Shown here piece after piece: positions 53,915 through 63,466 of a stretch of 64,000 nucleotides of DNA. The DNA is taken from NCBI RefSeq assembly GCF_001643305.1, contig NZ_LSGW01000070.1, forward strand, positions 62,001 to 126,000, in the 5' to 3' direction. The notes beneath the pieces are model-generated. The model searched no databases. It had not been told where the DNA came from and saw only the letters and a list, made by a program, of their open reading frames with translations. Within the stretch, counting starts at the first letter, position 1. Every line of letters begins with the position of its first letter. Made by a program: the position numbers and the translations under genes. This DNA comes from Aeromonas salmonicida subsp. salmonicida (lineage in GTDB: Bacteria; Pseudomonadota; Gammaproteobacteria; Enterobacterales; Aeromonadaceae).

Positions 53915-55486
53915 ATGATAAGCCTGGATGATGTGGTCAGCCTGTCCCGAATACAGTTCGGTGCGACGGCGATGTTCCATTTTCTGTTTGTGCCCCTCAC
54001 CCTGGGGCTGTCCTGGATCCTGGTGATCGCCGAGTCGGCCTACGTGATGACCGGCAAGGTGATCTACCAGGACATTACCCGCTTCTGGGGCAAGCTGTTT
54101 GGTATCAACTTCGTGATGGGAGTGACCACGGGGATCACCCTGGAGTTCCAGTTCGGCACCAACTGGGCTTACTACTCCCAGTATGTGGGGGACATCTTCG
54201 GTACCCCGCTGGCGGTGGAGGGGCTGATGGCCTTCTTCCTGGAATCCACTTTGGTCGGCCTCTTCTTTTTCGGCTGGGACAAGCTCTCCCGCGGTCAACA
54301 CCTGCTGGTGACCATGCTGGTGGCGCTCGGCTCCAATCTCTCCGCGCTCTGGATCCTCATTGCCAACGGCTGGATGCAGAACCCGGTTGGCGCCGAGTTC
54401 AACCCCGTCACAATGCGCATGGAGCTGGTGGATATCGCCGCCGTGCTGTTCAACCCTGTGGCTCAGGTCAAGTTCGTGCATACGGTGGCGGCGGGTTATG
54501 TGGCGGCGTCCCTGTTTGTGATGGGGATCAGCAGCTGGTATCTGTTGCGCCGGATGGAAGTACGCTTCGCCCTGCGATCCTTCGCCATCGCTTCGGGCTT
54601 TGGTCTGGCCGCCATCCTCTCAGTCATCATACTGGGTGACGAGTCGGGCTATACCTCGGGGGAGGCGCAGAAGGTCAAGCTCGCCGCCATCGAGGCGGAG
54701 TGGGAGACAGAGCCAGCCCCGGCCGCCTTCACCCTGTTCGGCTGGCCCGATCAGGATGCCGAGACCACCCATGCCGCCGTCAAAATCCCCTACCTGATGG
54801 GCATCATAGCCACCCGTTCCCTCGATGAGGTGGTGACCGGCATCAAGGATCTTAAAGTGCAGCACGAGGCGCGGATCCGCAGCGGCATGCTGGCTCATGA
54901 TGCGCTGGAAGCGCTGAGGGCAGACGGCAGCAACACAGCCGCGCAGGCCACCTTCGATCGTCACCGTCATGATCTCGGTTACGGCCTGCTGCTCACCCCC
55001 TATGCCAGGGAGATCGGCAAAGCAGATGAAGGGGCCATTGCCAGGGCCGTGGCGGACTCAATCCCGCAAGTGGCGCCACTGTTCTGGAGCTTCAGGCTGA
55101 TGGTGGGGATTGGCATAGTGCTGCTGGTGCTGTTTGCCGCCTCTTTCCTGCAACTGTGTCGTGGCAGACTGGTGCAGTCGCCGCGCCTGCTCAAAGTACT
55201 GTTCTGGAGCATACCCCTGCCCTGGATTGCCATAGAGGCGGGCTGGTTCGTGGCCGAGTTCGGCCGCCAGCCCTGGACCATCAGCGACGTGCTGCCGGTG
55301 TCTGCCTCCGTCTCCTTGCTTCAACCGGGCCAGCTCTGGTTCAGTCTCATCGCCATTTGTCTCATCTACACCAGCCTGCTGGTGGTAGAGCTGTTCTTGT
55401 TGCGTCATGTGATCCGCAAAGGGCCTGCCAGCCTGCAGACGGGTCGTTATCAAGGTGAAGTGTTGCAAAACGGGAGTCCTGCCTGA
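53915..55486 (+). CDS. cydA: Cytochrome bd ubiquinol oxidase subunit I
   Basis: 523 residues, E. coli CydA 522. Quinol oxidase with hemes b558, b595, d. [19 protein letters not shown] holds the first axial His; [11 protein letters not shown] the His of b558; [10 protein letters not shown] the Met ligand; EFGRQPWTI is the CydA hallmark. Long Q-loop (about residues 250-370), the E. coli-type form. ATG at 53915; an upstream in-frame ATG at 53894 lacks a ribosome site. Confidence 0.96.
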   Translation: MISLDDVVSLSRIQFGATAMFHFLFVPLTLGLSWILVIAESAYVMTGKVIYQDITRFWGKLFGINFVMGVTTGITLEFQFGTNWAYYSQYVGDIFGTPLAVEGLMAFFLESTLVGLFFFGWDKLSRGQHLLVTMLVALGSNLSALWILIANGWMQNPVGAEFNPVTMRMELVDIAAVLFNPVAQVKFVHTVAAGYVAASLFVMGISSWYLLRRMEVRFALRSFAIASGFGLAAILSVIILGDESGYTSGEAQKVKLAAIEAEWETEPAPAAFTLFGWPDQDAETTHAAVKIPYLMGIIATRSLDEVVTGIKDLKVQHEARIRSGMLAHDALEALRADGSNTAAQATFDRHRHDLGYGLLLTPYAREIGKADEGAIARAVADSIPQVAPLFWSFRLMVGIGIVLLVLFAASFLQLCRGRLVQSPRLLKVLFWSIPLPWIAIEAGWFVAEFGRQPWTISDVLPVSASVSLLQPGQLWFSLIAICLIYTSLLVVELFLLRHVIRKGPASLQTGRYQGEVLQNGSPA

Positions 55487-56601
55487 TGGATTACGAAACC
55501 CTGAAATTGATCTGGTGGGGGCTGGTGCTCTTCATGCTCATCGGCTTCGTGGTGATGGATGGCTTTGACCTCGGGGTTGGCCTGCTGTTGCCTCTGGTCG
55601 GCAAAACAGACGATGAGCGGCGGGTGCTGCTCAACAGTGTGGGCCCTGTATGGGAGGGCAATCAGGTGTGGCTGATTGCCGGTGCAGGCGCCCTGTTTGC
55701 CGCCTGGCCCCTGGTCTATGCCGCCGCCTTCTCGGCGCTCTACGTGCCTTTCATGTTCCTGCTGTTTGGGCTTTTTCTGCGCCCGGTCGGCTTTGACTAT
55801 CGCAGCAAGCTGGCCTCACCCCGCTGGCGACGCTGGTGGGACAGAGCCCTGGTGACGGGGGCCCTGCTGCCGACCCTGGTGTTTGGTGCGACGCTCGGTT
55901 TTCTGCTGCAAGGCTTGCCGTTTCGCTTCGACGCTGCCCTGCGCATCCACTACGGTGCCTTTGAGTTTCACTGGCCCTTGCTGTTGACCTGCATGGGCAC
56001 GGCACTGGCCCTGCTGATGCTGCACGGTGCCAGCTTCTTGCAGTGCAAGACGCAAGGGGTTATCGCCGAGCGCTGCGCCCGTCAGAGCCTCTGGCTCGGC
56101 CCCCTTGCCAGTGGCCTGTTTGCCCTCGGCGGCGTCTGGCTCAGCCAGATGGCGGGTTACCAGATAAATGAGATAGGTGATCTTAATGGTGCCCTCACGC
56201 CGCTGATGAAGCAGGTGGGGCTGGCGCCGGCGGGTTGGTTCACCAACTTCTGGCTCTGGAGTGTGCCGGTCCTCGGCCTCTTGCTGCCAATGGTGAGCAC
56301 GCTGGCAAGCAGTTTTGGCCGGGCGCGGCTGGCCATCCTTGCCAGCGGCGGTGCCTGCGCCACCATGATGCTGACCATCGCCATCGCCTTGTTCCCCTTC
56401 GTACTGCCCTCGTCGCTGGATCCGTCGAGCAGTCTGACCCTGTGGGATGGCACCTCCAGCGAGCGCACCCTTTTCATCATGCTGGGGATAGTCGCCGTGC
56501 TGATGCCCATCAATATCGGCTACACCCTCTGGGTCTACCGGGTGGTGCGGGGCAAGGTGAGCACCCAGCAGGTGCGCCAGCACGGCCATAGCCTCTACTA
56601 A
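55486..56601 (+). CDS. cydB: Cytochrome bd ubiquinol oxidase subunit II
   Basis: 371 residues with about eight TM helices. [32 protein letters not shown] and [19 protein letters not shown] are CydB landmarks. Starts in the cydA stop (TGATG). Confidence 0.95.
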   Translation: MDYETLKLIWWGLVLFMLIGFVVMDGFDLGVGLLLPLVGKTDDERRVLLNSVGPVWEGNQVWLIAGAGALFAAWPLVYAAAFSALYVPFMFLLFGLFLRPVGFDYRSKLASPRWRRWWDRALVTGALLPTLVFGATLGFLLQGLPFRFDAALRIHYGAFEFHWPLLLTCMGTALALLMLHGASFLQCKTQGVIAERCARQSLWLGPLASGLFALGGVWLSQMAGYQINEIGDLNGALTPLMKQVGLAPAGWFTNFWLWSVPVLGLLLPMVSTLASSFGRARLAILASGGACATMMLTIAIALFPFVLPSSLDPSSSLTLWDGTSSERTLFIMLGIVAVLMPINIGYTLWVYRVVRGKVSTQQVRQHGHSLY

Positions 56602-56625
56602 CTCAACTAAAGGGACATCTCGACT

Positions 56626-56739
56626 ATGTGGTATTTCACCTGGATATTGGGGCTGGGGTTTGCCCTGCTGTGCGGCTTGGTCAACCTGCTCTGGCTGGAG
56701 GCCCGCTGGGCCGCTGACGAGGATCTCAAGGAGTCTTGA
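56626..56739 (+). CDS. cydX: Cytochrome bd small subunit CydX
   Basis: 37 residues, MWYFTWILGLGFALLCGLVN followed by LLWLEARWAADEDLKES: a single TM helix, the YbgT/CydX pattern. CydX stabilises the bd oxidase hemes. AGGGA upstream with long spacing. Sits 24 bp after cydB as in E. coli. Confidence 0.93.
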   Translation: MWYFTWILGLGFALLCGLVNLLWLEARWAADEDLKES

Positions 56740-56765
56740 GTCCGCTATAGCTTTTTTGGATATGG

Positions 56766-56796
56766 AAAAGGCCGACACCCAGTGTCGGCCTTTTGT
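56766..56796. terminator. Bidirectional terminator, cydX/MFS gene
   Basis: AAAAGGCCGACAC-CCA-GTGTCGGCCTTTT. Confidence 0.93.
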
Positions 56797-56808
56797 CTGC
56801 ACAAGGGT

Positions 56809-57981
56809 TTAGAGTGCCAGCGCCAGTCTGGCTTCGCGGCGCTCGCTGACATGGGTCAGCCCATAGGCCAGCAGCACGATGAGGGCGCCAATCCAGGGGG
56901 TGTGCATCAGGCCCAGGTGTTCCACCACTAAGCCACCCACCACGGATCCCAGTGCTATGCCGACGTTGAAGGCGGCGATGTTGAGGCCGGAGGCGACATC
57001 CACCGCATTGGGGGTATGGCGCTCGGCCTGTTGCACCACCAGCACCTGCAAACCTGGCACGTTGCCAAAGGCAAAGGCGCCCCACACCAGCACGGTCAGC
57101 ACCGCCAGCACAGGGTGTGGCGCAGTGAAGGTCAGCACCAGCAACACCAGCGCCAGACCACCGAACAGCAGTTTCAGGGCGGGCAGGGGGCCGAGTCGGT
57201 CTGCCAGCTTGCCACCCCAGATATTGCCAAAGGCCACAGAGACACCGTACACCAGCAGGATCAGGCTCACGGCACCGGCACCAAAGCCGCTCACCTGCTG
57301 CAAGATGGGGGCGAGGAAAGTAAAGGCGGTGAAGGCGCCGCCGTAACCCAGGGCTGTCTTGGCATACACCAGCAGCAGCGGTTTCTTGGTCAGCACAGCG
57401 AGCTGTTCGCGGATGGTTGAGGCCGTCCCCTTGGGCAGGTTACTCGGGATCAGCAGCAGGCTGCCCACCATGGCGATGACCCCGAGCAGGCTCACTACCA
57501 GAAAGGTTTCACGCCAGCCAAATACCTGACCAATCCAGGTGCCGAGTGGCACGCCGGTTACCAGCGCCACTGTCAGGCCGCTGAACATGATGGCGATGGC
57601 GCTCGCCGCCTTCTCTTTGGCCACTAGGCCGGTGGCTATGGTGCTCCCCACCGAGAAGAAGACCCCGTGGGCCAGACCGGTCAGCACGCGGGCAACGATC
57701 AGGCTCTCGTAGCCTGGAGCCTGCCAGGCCAGCAGGTTACCGGCGGTAAAGAGCGCCATCAGCCCCACCAGCAGCCACTTGCGTGGCAGCTTGCCGGTGA
57801 GCGCCGTCAGCACGGGGGCACCGATGGCGACCCCCATTGCATAGAGGCTGACCAGCAGGCCCGCCGAGGGGAGCGAGACATTGAGTTGTTCGGCGATGGT
57901 GGGAATGAGCCCCACGATCACGAACTCGGTGGTGCCGATCGCAAAGGCACTCAGGGTGAGGGCAAATAATGCCAGTGGCAT
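56809..57981 (-). CDS. MFS transporter, AraJ/YdhP type
   Basis: 390 residues, 12 TM. LALFALTLSAFAIGTTEFVIVGL in TM1 (residues 3-25) is the hallmark of the DHA1 AraJ/YdhP/YdeA group. SLLTG-like YAMGVAIGAPVLTALTGKLPRK carries the motif A loop. CAAGGAG precedes the ATG at 57981. Likely an efflux pump for sugars or small drugs; substrate unknown. Confidence 0.88.
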   Translation of the reverse strand: MPLALFALTLSAFAIGTTEFVIVGLIPTIAEQLNVSLPSAGLLVSLYAMGVAIGAPVLTALTGKLPRKWLLVGLMALFTAGNLLAWQAPGYESLIVARVLTGLAHGVFFSVGSTIATGLVAKEKAASAIAIMFSGLTVALVTGVPLGTWIGQVFGWRETFLVVSLLGVIAMVGSLLLIPSNLPKGTASTIREQLAVLTKKPLLLVYAKTALGYGGAFTAFTFLAPILQQVSGFGAGAVSLILLVYGVSVAFGNIWGGKLADRLGPLPALKLLFGGLALVLLVLTFTAPHPVLAVLTVLVWGAFAFGNVPGLQVLVVQQAERHTPNAVDVASGLNIAAFNVGIALGSVVGGLVVEHLGLMHTPWIGALIVLLAYGLTHVSERREARLALAL

Positions 57982-58265
57982 ACAAACTCCTTGGATAGTG
58001 ACTCCCGACGGGAGAAGGTGGCCAGTATGCCGAGTCACTTTGTTGGCAAAAATGACGGTGACATCAAATTACTTTTGCCAAATAAGCATCAATAAGCGGC
58101 TCTGCTGTGCTCCAATCGATCAGAGATGACGGCAGGCTGGGAGCGCGAAGGCGAGATAAAGAGGGTTTGAGAAAAGAAGTCTTGAGAAAAGAGGGGAAAG
58201 GCGGAGAGGAACGCTGGGGTTGGGCATGGCTGGCGGATAGCCGGGGTCAGGATTGGAAGAGGGGT
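57982..58265. other. Gap between MFS gene and the aldo-keto reductase cluster
   Basis: No gene seen. Purine-rich stretch (AGAAAAGA-type) around 58160-58205. Short frames here are not supported. Confidence 0.4.
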
Positions 58266-58301
58266 AACAAAAAACGGGAGGCATTGTGCCCCCCGTTTTG
58301 G
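58266..58301 (-). terminator. Terminator downstream of dkgB
   Basis: AAAACGGGAGGC...GCCCCCCGTTTT with a six-A tract on the left; on the minus strand it ends in a U run about 100 bp after dkgB. Confidence 0.75.
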
Positions 58302-58403
58302 TGCTTTCTGGCGCTGTCGTCATGGGTGAGTCCCTATGACCCTCGCGCCTCACAAGGGGGCCTTTACTCTCCCTTGAGCAGGGAAAGATCGTGAGGGCCG
58401 AGT

Positions 58404-59207
58404 TTAATCCCAAGCCGGTGCAAAGTCCGGGTCGGCGCAGCGTTCACCCCGCTCCAAGGTGGCGATCTGGGCCATCTCTTCACTGCTCAGGGATACCTCG
58501 AGGGCAGCCAGATTGGCGGCTTGATGCTCCCGCTTGGTGGAGCTCGGGATCACCGTCATGCCCTGGGCCAGTAGCCAGGCCAGCGACACCTGGGCTGCCG
58601 ACACCTTGTGGTACTTGCCTATCTCCATCAAGAGCGGCTCACTCAGCACCTTGCCGTAAGCCAGCGGCATATAGGCGGTGATGGCGATGCCCTGCTCCTG
58701 GCAGAATTCCACCACCTTGCGGTTTTGCAGCAAGGGGTGGATCTCTACCTGCTGGTGAGCGATGGCGCCGGGACCCAGAATGTCGATGGCTTCTTTAAGC
58801 TGGGCAACCGTGAAGTTGGAGACCCCAATTTCCCGGGTCAGGCCCAGGGATTTGGCTTCGACCAGCTGCTCCAGATAGACCGCCATCGGCACCTCGTCGT
58901 TGGGGGAGGGCCAGTGGATCAGCGCCAGATCCAGATAGTCGGTGCGCAGTTTCTCAAGGCTGGTTTTCAGGCTAGGGATCAGCTTGCCTTCGGCAAACTC
59001 GCTGGTCCACACCTTGGTGGTGAGGTAGATATCCGAGCGGGGCACCGAGGTCGTCGCCAGCACCTCGCCCACTTCGCTTTCGTTGTCGTAAATCTGGGCG
59101 GTATCGATATGGCGATAACCGAGCGTCAGACCGGTGTTCAGGGTCGTAAGCAGTGGCTCACCTTTCAGGCGAAAGGTTCCCAGACCCATGGCAGGCATTT
59201 TCATCAT
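58404..59207 (-). CDS. dkgB: Aldo-keto reductase DkgB
   Basis: About 267 residues, same as E. coli DkgB (2,5-diketo-D-gluconate reductase B/methylglyoxal reductase). Catalytic tetrad in YRHIDTAQIYDNE (Asp, Tyr), LTTKVW (Lys) and LALIHWPSPNDEV (His); NADPH site VIPSSTKREH. ATG at 59207 has GAGGAA; a longer in-frame start at 59267 is not supported. Confidence 0.93.
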   Translation of the reverse strand: MMKMPAMGLGTFRLKGEPLLTTLNTGLTLGYRHIDTAQIYDNESEVGEVLATTSVPRSDIYLTTKVWTSEFAEGKLIPSLKTSLEKLRTDYLDLALIHWPSPNDEVPMAVYLEQLVEAKSLGLTREIGVSNFTVAQLKEAIDILGPGAIAHQQVEIHPLLQNRKVVEFCQEQGIAITAYMPLAYGKVLSEPLLMEIGKYHKVSAAQVSLAWLLAQGMTVIPSSTKREHQAANLAALEVSLSSEEMAQIATLERGERCADPDFAPAWD

Positions 59208-59322
59208 CAATTTCCTCAAATGGGGTGTTTGGCCCTTGCCCAGAGCAAAGGCGTTGGCTTGGTGCAAAGGCCGTGGCGGCGGTGCAAGTTGGCAGCGCCA
59301 TCGTCAACGAGTCTCGGAATAC

Positions 59323-59619
59323 TCAGGCCGGCAGTCGGCGGTAATTGCGAATATTGCTGCTGGCAAACCAGGGCTCGGCCCTGGCGATAAAGTCGAGGAA
59401 GTGAGCTTGCTGCTGGTGGGCCTTGAGCGCGGCTTCGCTCTCCCACTCTTCGTGCAGCATCCAGCCATGGGGGTTGTCCAGGCTCTGGTGCAGCTGGTAA
59501 CGCAGGCAGCCGGCCTCTTGCAGGGTGGCCGCTATCAGTGGCTCAAGGGCGGCCCGGAACTGGGCGGAAAATTCGGGTTTGGCTTCAAGTTGGGCAATCA
59601 CAATCACGGGTGATGACAT
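59323..59619 (-). CDS. Antibiotic biosynthesis monooxygenase-fold protein
   Basis: 98 residues with the ABM/YgiN dimeric ferredoxin-like fold: VIVIAQLEAKPEF, LQEAGCLRYQLHQSLDNP, WMLHEEWESEAALKAHQQ. GGAGG precedes the ATG. YgiN acts on quinols; here grouped with DkgB, so carbonyl or quinone stress is plausible. Confidence 0.87.
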   Translation of the reverse strand: MSSPVIVIAQLEAKPEFSAQFRAALEPLIAATLQEAGCLRYQLHQSLDNPHGWMLHEEWESEAALKAHQQQAHFLDFIARAEPWFASSNIRNYRRLPA

Positions 59620-59807
59620 CTGAACCTCCTTGCTAAAACGAAGGTCAGTATGCCTGCCGCAAGGGGAGGGGAATAGGGCAACAGTCGCAAAACACTATTG
59701 AGAAAAGAGCAGCAATGAAAGAGCAGACGCTGCGCCAGAGGCCGATATGGGTGAAGGGTTAATAAGGGGGAAATAGAGAAGGGGACGGTTGGCGCGCCCC
59801 CTTGCCA

Positions 59808-60170
59808 TCAGGCATTGGCTGGCTCGGACCAGACCGCAAATTCATTGCCACTGGGTTCAACAAAGTGAAAACGGCGGCCACCGGGGAAATCAAACAGGGG
59901 GCGGTTGATGGTGCCGCCATGCTGGCTCACCTTGGTCTGGGTTGCCTCTATATCGGCGCTGTAGAACACCAGCAGGGCACCCCCCTGAGCCGTGTGGCTG
60001 CACAGATCCGCTTTATAGAAACCACCATCCAGCCCCTCATCGGCAAAGGCGCAGTAGTCGGGACCGTAATCGACAAAATGCCAGCCAAATACGGCTTGAA
60101 AGAAGGCTTTGGTGGCCGCGAGATCACTGGCCGCAAACTCCACATAGTTCAGTTTTTCATGGGTTTTCAT
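59808..60170 (-). CDS. VOC-family protein
   Basis: 120 residues. NYVEFAASDLAATKAFFQAVFGW at the N terminus (residues 8-30) and RRFHFVEPSGNEFAVWS at the end. Glyoxalase-like or extradiol-fold; no further specificity visible. Part of the minus-strand run of small enzymes. Confidence 0.87.
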   Translation of the reverse strand: MKTHEKLNYVEFAASDLAATKAFFQAVFGWHFVDYGPDYCAFADEGLDGGFYKADLCSHTAQGGALLVFYSADIEATQTKVSQHGGTINRPLFDFPGGRRFHFVEPSGNEFAVWSEPANA

Positions 60171-60210
60171 ATGGGTTATCTCCGTTGGCGTCGCTGCACA
60201 ATATTATGAG

Positions 60211-60816
60211 TTAGCTGCGACAGGCTGCAGCAATTGATGACTGGATCAGTTCTTCATAGATATCCGCTTGTCCAGCTGGCAGGAGTTGCCGGTGAATCTC
60301 GCGACGTTTGGCGGTATTGCAGAGTCTTTCGGCTAACCAGCCGGTCAGATAGATCGATGATAGACAACCTCCTGCGGTGGCGATATTGCCCTCGACCACC
60401 AGTGGTTTATCTTGCACATCTACTCCCAAGGTGAGCAGGGCGGGCTTGGCATCCGGATGAGTCGTGGCTTGCTTGCCATCGAGCAGACCCAGTTTCGCCA
60501 AAATAAAGGAGCCTGCGCAGATCGAACCAATCAACTGTTTTGCAGGATCCAGTTTGAAAGAGGACATAAATTGCGGGTCGGCCAGCACGGCCGGAATACC
60601 TTGTTGTCCGCTACAGAAAATGACGGCGTCGGCATCATTAGCTGCCATAAGATGGTCATCGGTGGTGACAGTGTTACCCAGTACGGAATGGTGGCTTGGC
60701 TTGGTGCCCAGTACTTTCACCACCCAGTCGTGCCTGGTTCTGCCAAGAATGTCTTTTATCAAGAAAAAATCGATGTCGGTAAAATCGTCAAAAAGAACAA
60801 TGGCGATGGTATGCAT
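60211..60816 (-). CDS. DJ-1/PfpI-family protein
   Basis: 201 residues. IAIVLFDDFTDIDFFLIKD at the start and the nucleophile elbow GSICAGSFILAKLGLL with Cys; GGQ-type ligand CLSSIYL and TAGGC near it. Relatives include glyoxalase III/deglycase, isonitrile hydratase and regulators. GAAG ribosome site. Function not assigned. Confidence 0.86.
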   Translation of the reverse strand: MHTIAIVLFDDFTDIDFFLIKDILGRTRHDWVVKVLGTKPSHHSVLGNTVTTDDHLMAANDADAVIFCSGQQGIPAVLADPQFMSSFKLDPAKQLIGSICAGSFILAKLGLLDGKQATTHPDAKPALLTLGVDVQDKPLVVEGNIATAGGCLSSIYLTGWLAERLCNTAKRREIHRQLLPAGQADIYEELIQSSIAAACRS

Positions 60817-60866
60817 CCGAGCTTCCTGCTGTTTTGTCTGGGGGAATGAGCGATAGTGGGAGTTGG

Positions 60867-61238
60867 CTATTTGAATTCTTCACCATGGCTTTCCAGTCGT
60901 TCCCAAGGGATCAATTTCAGCTGCTTGCGCCTAAGCCAGAGCCAACTTGCCATAAAAATACCGAATAATCCGGCAAACAGGGCTGTTTGGCGCAGGGAAA
61001 ATAGCGGATCCATCCCCATGGGTTGCCAGCTGAAAAACCACATAAACAAGCCCCAGATCAGCCCGGCGCTCACGCCAAACCAGAGCGTATTGCTTAGCCA
61101 GCCCTGATAGTGAGGTGATTTGACTGGGCAACCCAGCCTGCGCAGCAATCTGCACAGTGGCGGATTGTAGTTGGCATGCCATACCCCTTTGCTGGCCAGC
61201 TCCTGATGGGCTGCGCTCAGCCGCTCTTCAAATGTCAT
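60867..61238 (-). CDS. DUF6404-type small membrane protein, copy A
   Basis: 123 residues. MTFEERLSAAHQELASKG start, a conserved YNPPLCRLLRRLGCPVKSPHYQGW segment (residues about 24-47), then two TM helices (LWFGVSAGLIWGLFMWFF, ALFAGLFGIFMASWLWL). Paralogous to copy B at 61777. ATG at 61238 is chosen by comparison with copy B; an ATG three codons earlier is possible. Role unknown. Confidence 0.8.
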   Translation of the reverse strand: MTFEERLSAAHQELASKGVWHANYNPPLCRLLRRLGCPVKSPHYQGWLSNTLWFGVSAGLIWGLFMWFFSWQPMGMDPLFSLRQTALFAGLFGIFMASWLWLRRKQLKLIPWERLESHGEEFK

Positions 61239-61455
61239 GGTGTTCATCCTTGTCACAACTTGGTGTCATACGATGCCGTTTTGGCTGCATTCTACTGGCA
61301 AACCATCAACGCGATGTGAGCTCTCTGTCACGTTATTTGTCTGCGCACTGTAAGCTCTGGCGTCACGGCACACTTGCCAAGCCAGATCTGCTGCAACGAT
61401 TAAGATCCTTGCTCCTGTCGGGATTGCAGCAATGAATCCCTATTCTGATCAGTGA
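61239..61455 (+). repeat. Copy A of the DUF6404/LysR intergenic region with LysR start remnant
   Basis: CATACGATGCCGTTTTGGCT (61267 on) matches 62190 on at 27 of 31 bases over the block. At 61432, GCAATGAATCCCTATTCTGAT parallels the real LysR start (GCAATGAAGACCCATTCTGAT at 62353). The copy ends after seven codons at a stop. Confidence 0.75.
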
Positions 61456-61483
61456 TTGACATAGCCCGACCCGTTGCCAATCA

Positions 61484-61681
61484 CTACAGGGCGGCAATGA
61501 TGACTGGATGCAGCCTTCTTGCGATCACCATACCAAGGAAAATGGAGACGAAGAGAGGGAGATGATCCCGGCTGCGTCGATAGCTGCGCCAGTTGCCATT
61601 GTGGTGGCGGAAAAGCCGGTAGGTGAGAACCACAAGACAAATTGCGGTTTGAATGAAGCAGTTAACTGAAAAACTGATCAT
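61484..61681 (-). CDS. Possible small membrane protein
   Basis: Open frame MISFSVNCFIQTAICLVVLT... with two hydrophobic segments, 65 residues, or 72 from a TTG at 61702. No good ribosome site. It lies between the two DUF6404 copies. Uncertain. Confidence 0.3.
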   Translation of the reverse strand: MISFSVNCFIQTAICLVVLTYRLFRHHNGNWRSYRRSRDHLPLFVSIFLGMVIARRLHPVIIAAL

Positions 61682-61776
61682 GAATTTGACGAAATCGGGC
61701 AAGGTTGAGAGTCCGTGTCTGTGAAATTTGCTTTTCAGCGCGTGGGCTGCACTTGGCTCAAATCCGAAGAGGGGCT

Positions 61777-62163
61777 TCAGCCTTCTCCTGCCGCGCCTTC
61801 ACTAATTGGTTGGCATTCCAGCTGCTCCCAGGTGGTCAAACCAAGCTGTCTGCGTGCCAGCCAGAGCCTGATTAAGGTCAAGAGGCCAAATATGACGGCG
61901 GATAGCGCTGTGCTGTACAAGGCAGATACGGGATCTCTTCCCTCCGGGTACCAGACGAAAATCCACATCGTCAGACCATAGATCGGCGCCAGATTCAGGC
62001 CGGCACAGAGGAAATTGACCAGCCAGCCCGCGTAATAAGGGGGCTTGAGGGTACAGCCAATTTTACGCAGCAGTTTGAAAATCCACGGGTTGTAGTTGCA
62101 TTCCTTGATGCCTTTGTCAGCCAAAGTCTGATGGGCGATGGTCAGCCGCTCTTCAAATGTCAT
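61777..62163 (-). CDS. DUF6404-type small membrane protein, copy B
   Basis: 128 residues: MTFEERLTIAHQTLADKG, YNPWIFKLLRKIGCTLKPPYYAGW, and two TM helices around 50-70 and 82-100, ending GLTTWEQLECQ. Paralogue of copy A with about half of its residues identical by eye. Divergent from the LysR gene, 191 bp apart. Confidence 0.8.
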   Translation of the reverse strand: MTFEERLTIAHQTLADKGIKECNYNPWIFKLLRKIGCTLKPPYYAGWLVNFLCAGLNLAPIYGLTMWIFVWYPEGRDPVSALYSTALSAVIFGLLTLIRLWLARRQLGLTTWEQLECQPISEGAAGEG

Positions 62164-62354
62164 TGATTTGTCTCATACTGGAGTGGCTCCATACGGTGCT
62201 TTTTTGGCGGCATTCTACTGATTAAGTCGGCGGAGGGATAGTGCTTATCTCTGGTTGTTTCTCTTTAAAAAACAAGATCCGCTGTCAGAGTGCCCTTGCC
62301 AACCCTGAGCGATTACACCTATAAAGGCCCAATACTCTTGCCTGGATAACAGCA

Positions 62355-63257
62355 ATGAAGACCCATTCTGATGAACTGACCCTGTTTGTGGCCGTGGTGG
62401 AGGCGGGCAGTTTTCGCCAGGCGGCGGAGAACCTGGGCATGGATAACTCTGTGGTGAGCCGCGGCATCAAGCGCCTGGAGGAAAAACTAGCCACCCTGCT
62501 GCTCAATCGCACCACCCGTCGGGTCAGTTTGACCGAGGAGGGGAGCTGGTTTTATCAGCGGGCGGTAAATATCCTGACCGAGATGAGCGAGGCGGAGGGG
62601 CATCTGTTGATGCGCAAGGAGCAGCCGGAGGGAATATTGCGGGTCGATGCGGCCACCCCCTTTATCCTGCACCGGCTGGTGCCCATCATAGGCGAGTTTC
62701 GCCGCCGCTATCCCGCCATCGAGCTGCAACTGCACAGCTCGGAAGGTTTCATCAATCTGATGGAGCGGCGGGTAGACATGGCCATTCGTATCGGCGAGCT
62801 GACGGATTCTTCCCTGCGCGCCTTGCCGCTGGGGCGTTCGCGGCTGCGGCTGCTGGCATCCCCTGCGTATTTGAACGAACGCGGCACACCGCGCCAACCG
62901 GCGGATCTGCTGGCGGGCCACGAACTGCTGGGTTTTTTGCATCCCGATCACCTCAACCACTGGCCGCTGCTCAGTGCCGAGCAGGGGGATCGCTTCGCCA
63001 TTACTCCGACCCTGCGGGCCAGCAGCGGCGAGACCCTGCGCCAGCTGGCGTTGGCGGGGCAGGGGATCGTCTGCCTGTCAGACTTCATGACAGGGCCGGA
63101 TCGCGCAAGCGGCGCCCTGGTGGAGGTGCTGGCTCGCAGCAACAGCGGTGCCTCGCGTCCCGTCAATGCGGTCTTCTACTCCGATGCCCAGCGGGATATC
63201 CGGTTGCGGGTCTGGCTCGACTTTATCAAGGAGCAGATCGGCAGCCATACCCTGTGA
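62355..63257 (+). CDS. LysR-family transcriptional regulator
   Basis: 300 residues. wHTH HSDELTLFVAVVEAGSFRQAAENLGM (residues 4-29) and VVSRGIKRLEEKLATLLLNR; effector domain with LRVDAATPFILHRLVPII and VDMAIRIGELTDSSL. The ribosome site is weak (GGATAACAGCA). Divergent from DUF6404 copy B and likely to regulate it. Confidence 0.9.
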   Translation: MKTHSDELTLFVAVVEAGSFRQAAENLGMDNSVVSRGIKRLEEKLATLLLNRTTRRVSLTEEGSWFYQRAVNILTEMSEAEGHLLMRKEQPEGILRVDAATPFILHRLVPIIGEFRRRYPAIELQLHSSEGFINLMERRVDMAIRIGELTDSSLRALPLGRSRLRLLASPAYLNERGTPRQPADLLAGHELLGFLHPDHLNHWPLLSAEQGDRFAITPTLRASSGETLRQLALAGQGIVCLSDFMTGPDRASGALVEVLARSNSGASRPVNAVFYSDAQRDIRLRVWLDFIKEQIGSHTL

Positions 63258-63403
63258 GGGGGGAGTGGGAAGGGCCGCCCCCTCCCGGCTTCCCCTTTGC
63301 AGGGGGGAAGACGTCGCTGGCACCCAGCCGTGACAAGGGGAAGGGAGCTGACTGGCCGGCAGATATACGTTGCCAATGGCCGGAGTGGATAAAGAGCTCA
63401 AAG

Positions 63404-63431
63404 AAGAGGCCGACATCGCTGTCGGCCTCTT
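63404..63431. terminator. Terminator between LysR gene and glpK
   Basis: AAGAGGCCGACA-TCGC-TGTCGGCCTCTT, with a T-rich plus-strand flank; convergent genes. Confidence 0.9.
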
Positions 63432-63466
63432 TGTTTGTTCATCTCGGAAAGATGTCGGTTGCCCGA

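Noticed and set aside
58107-58394. 95-codon frame downstream of dkgB
   Set aside because: Purine-rich, overlaps a terminator, no ribosome site.
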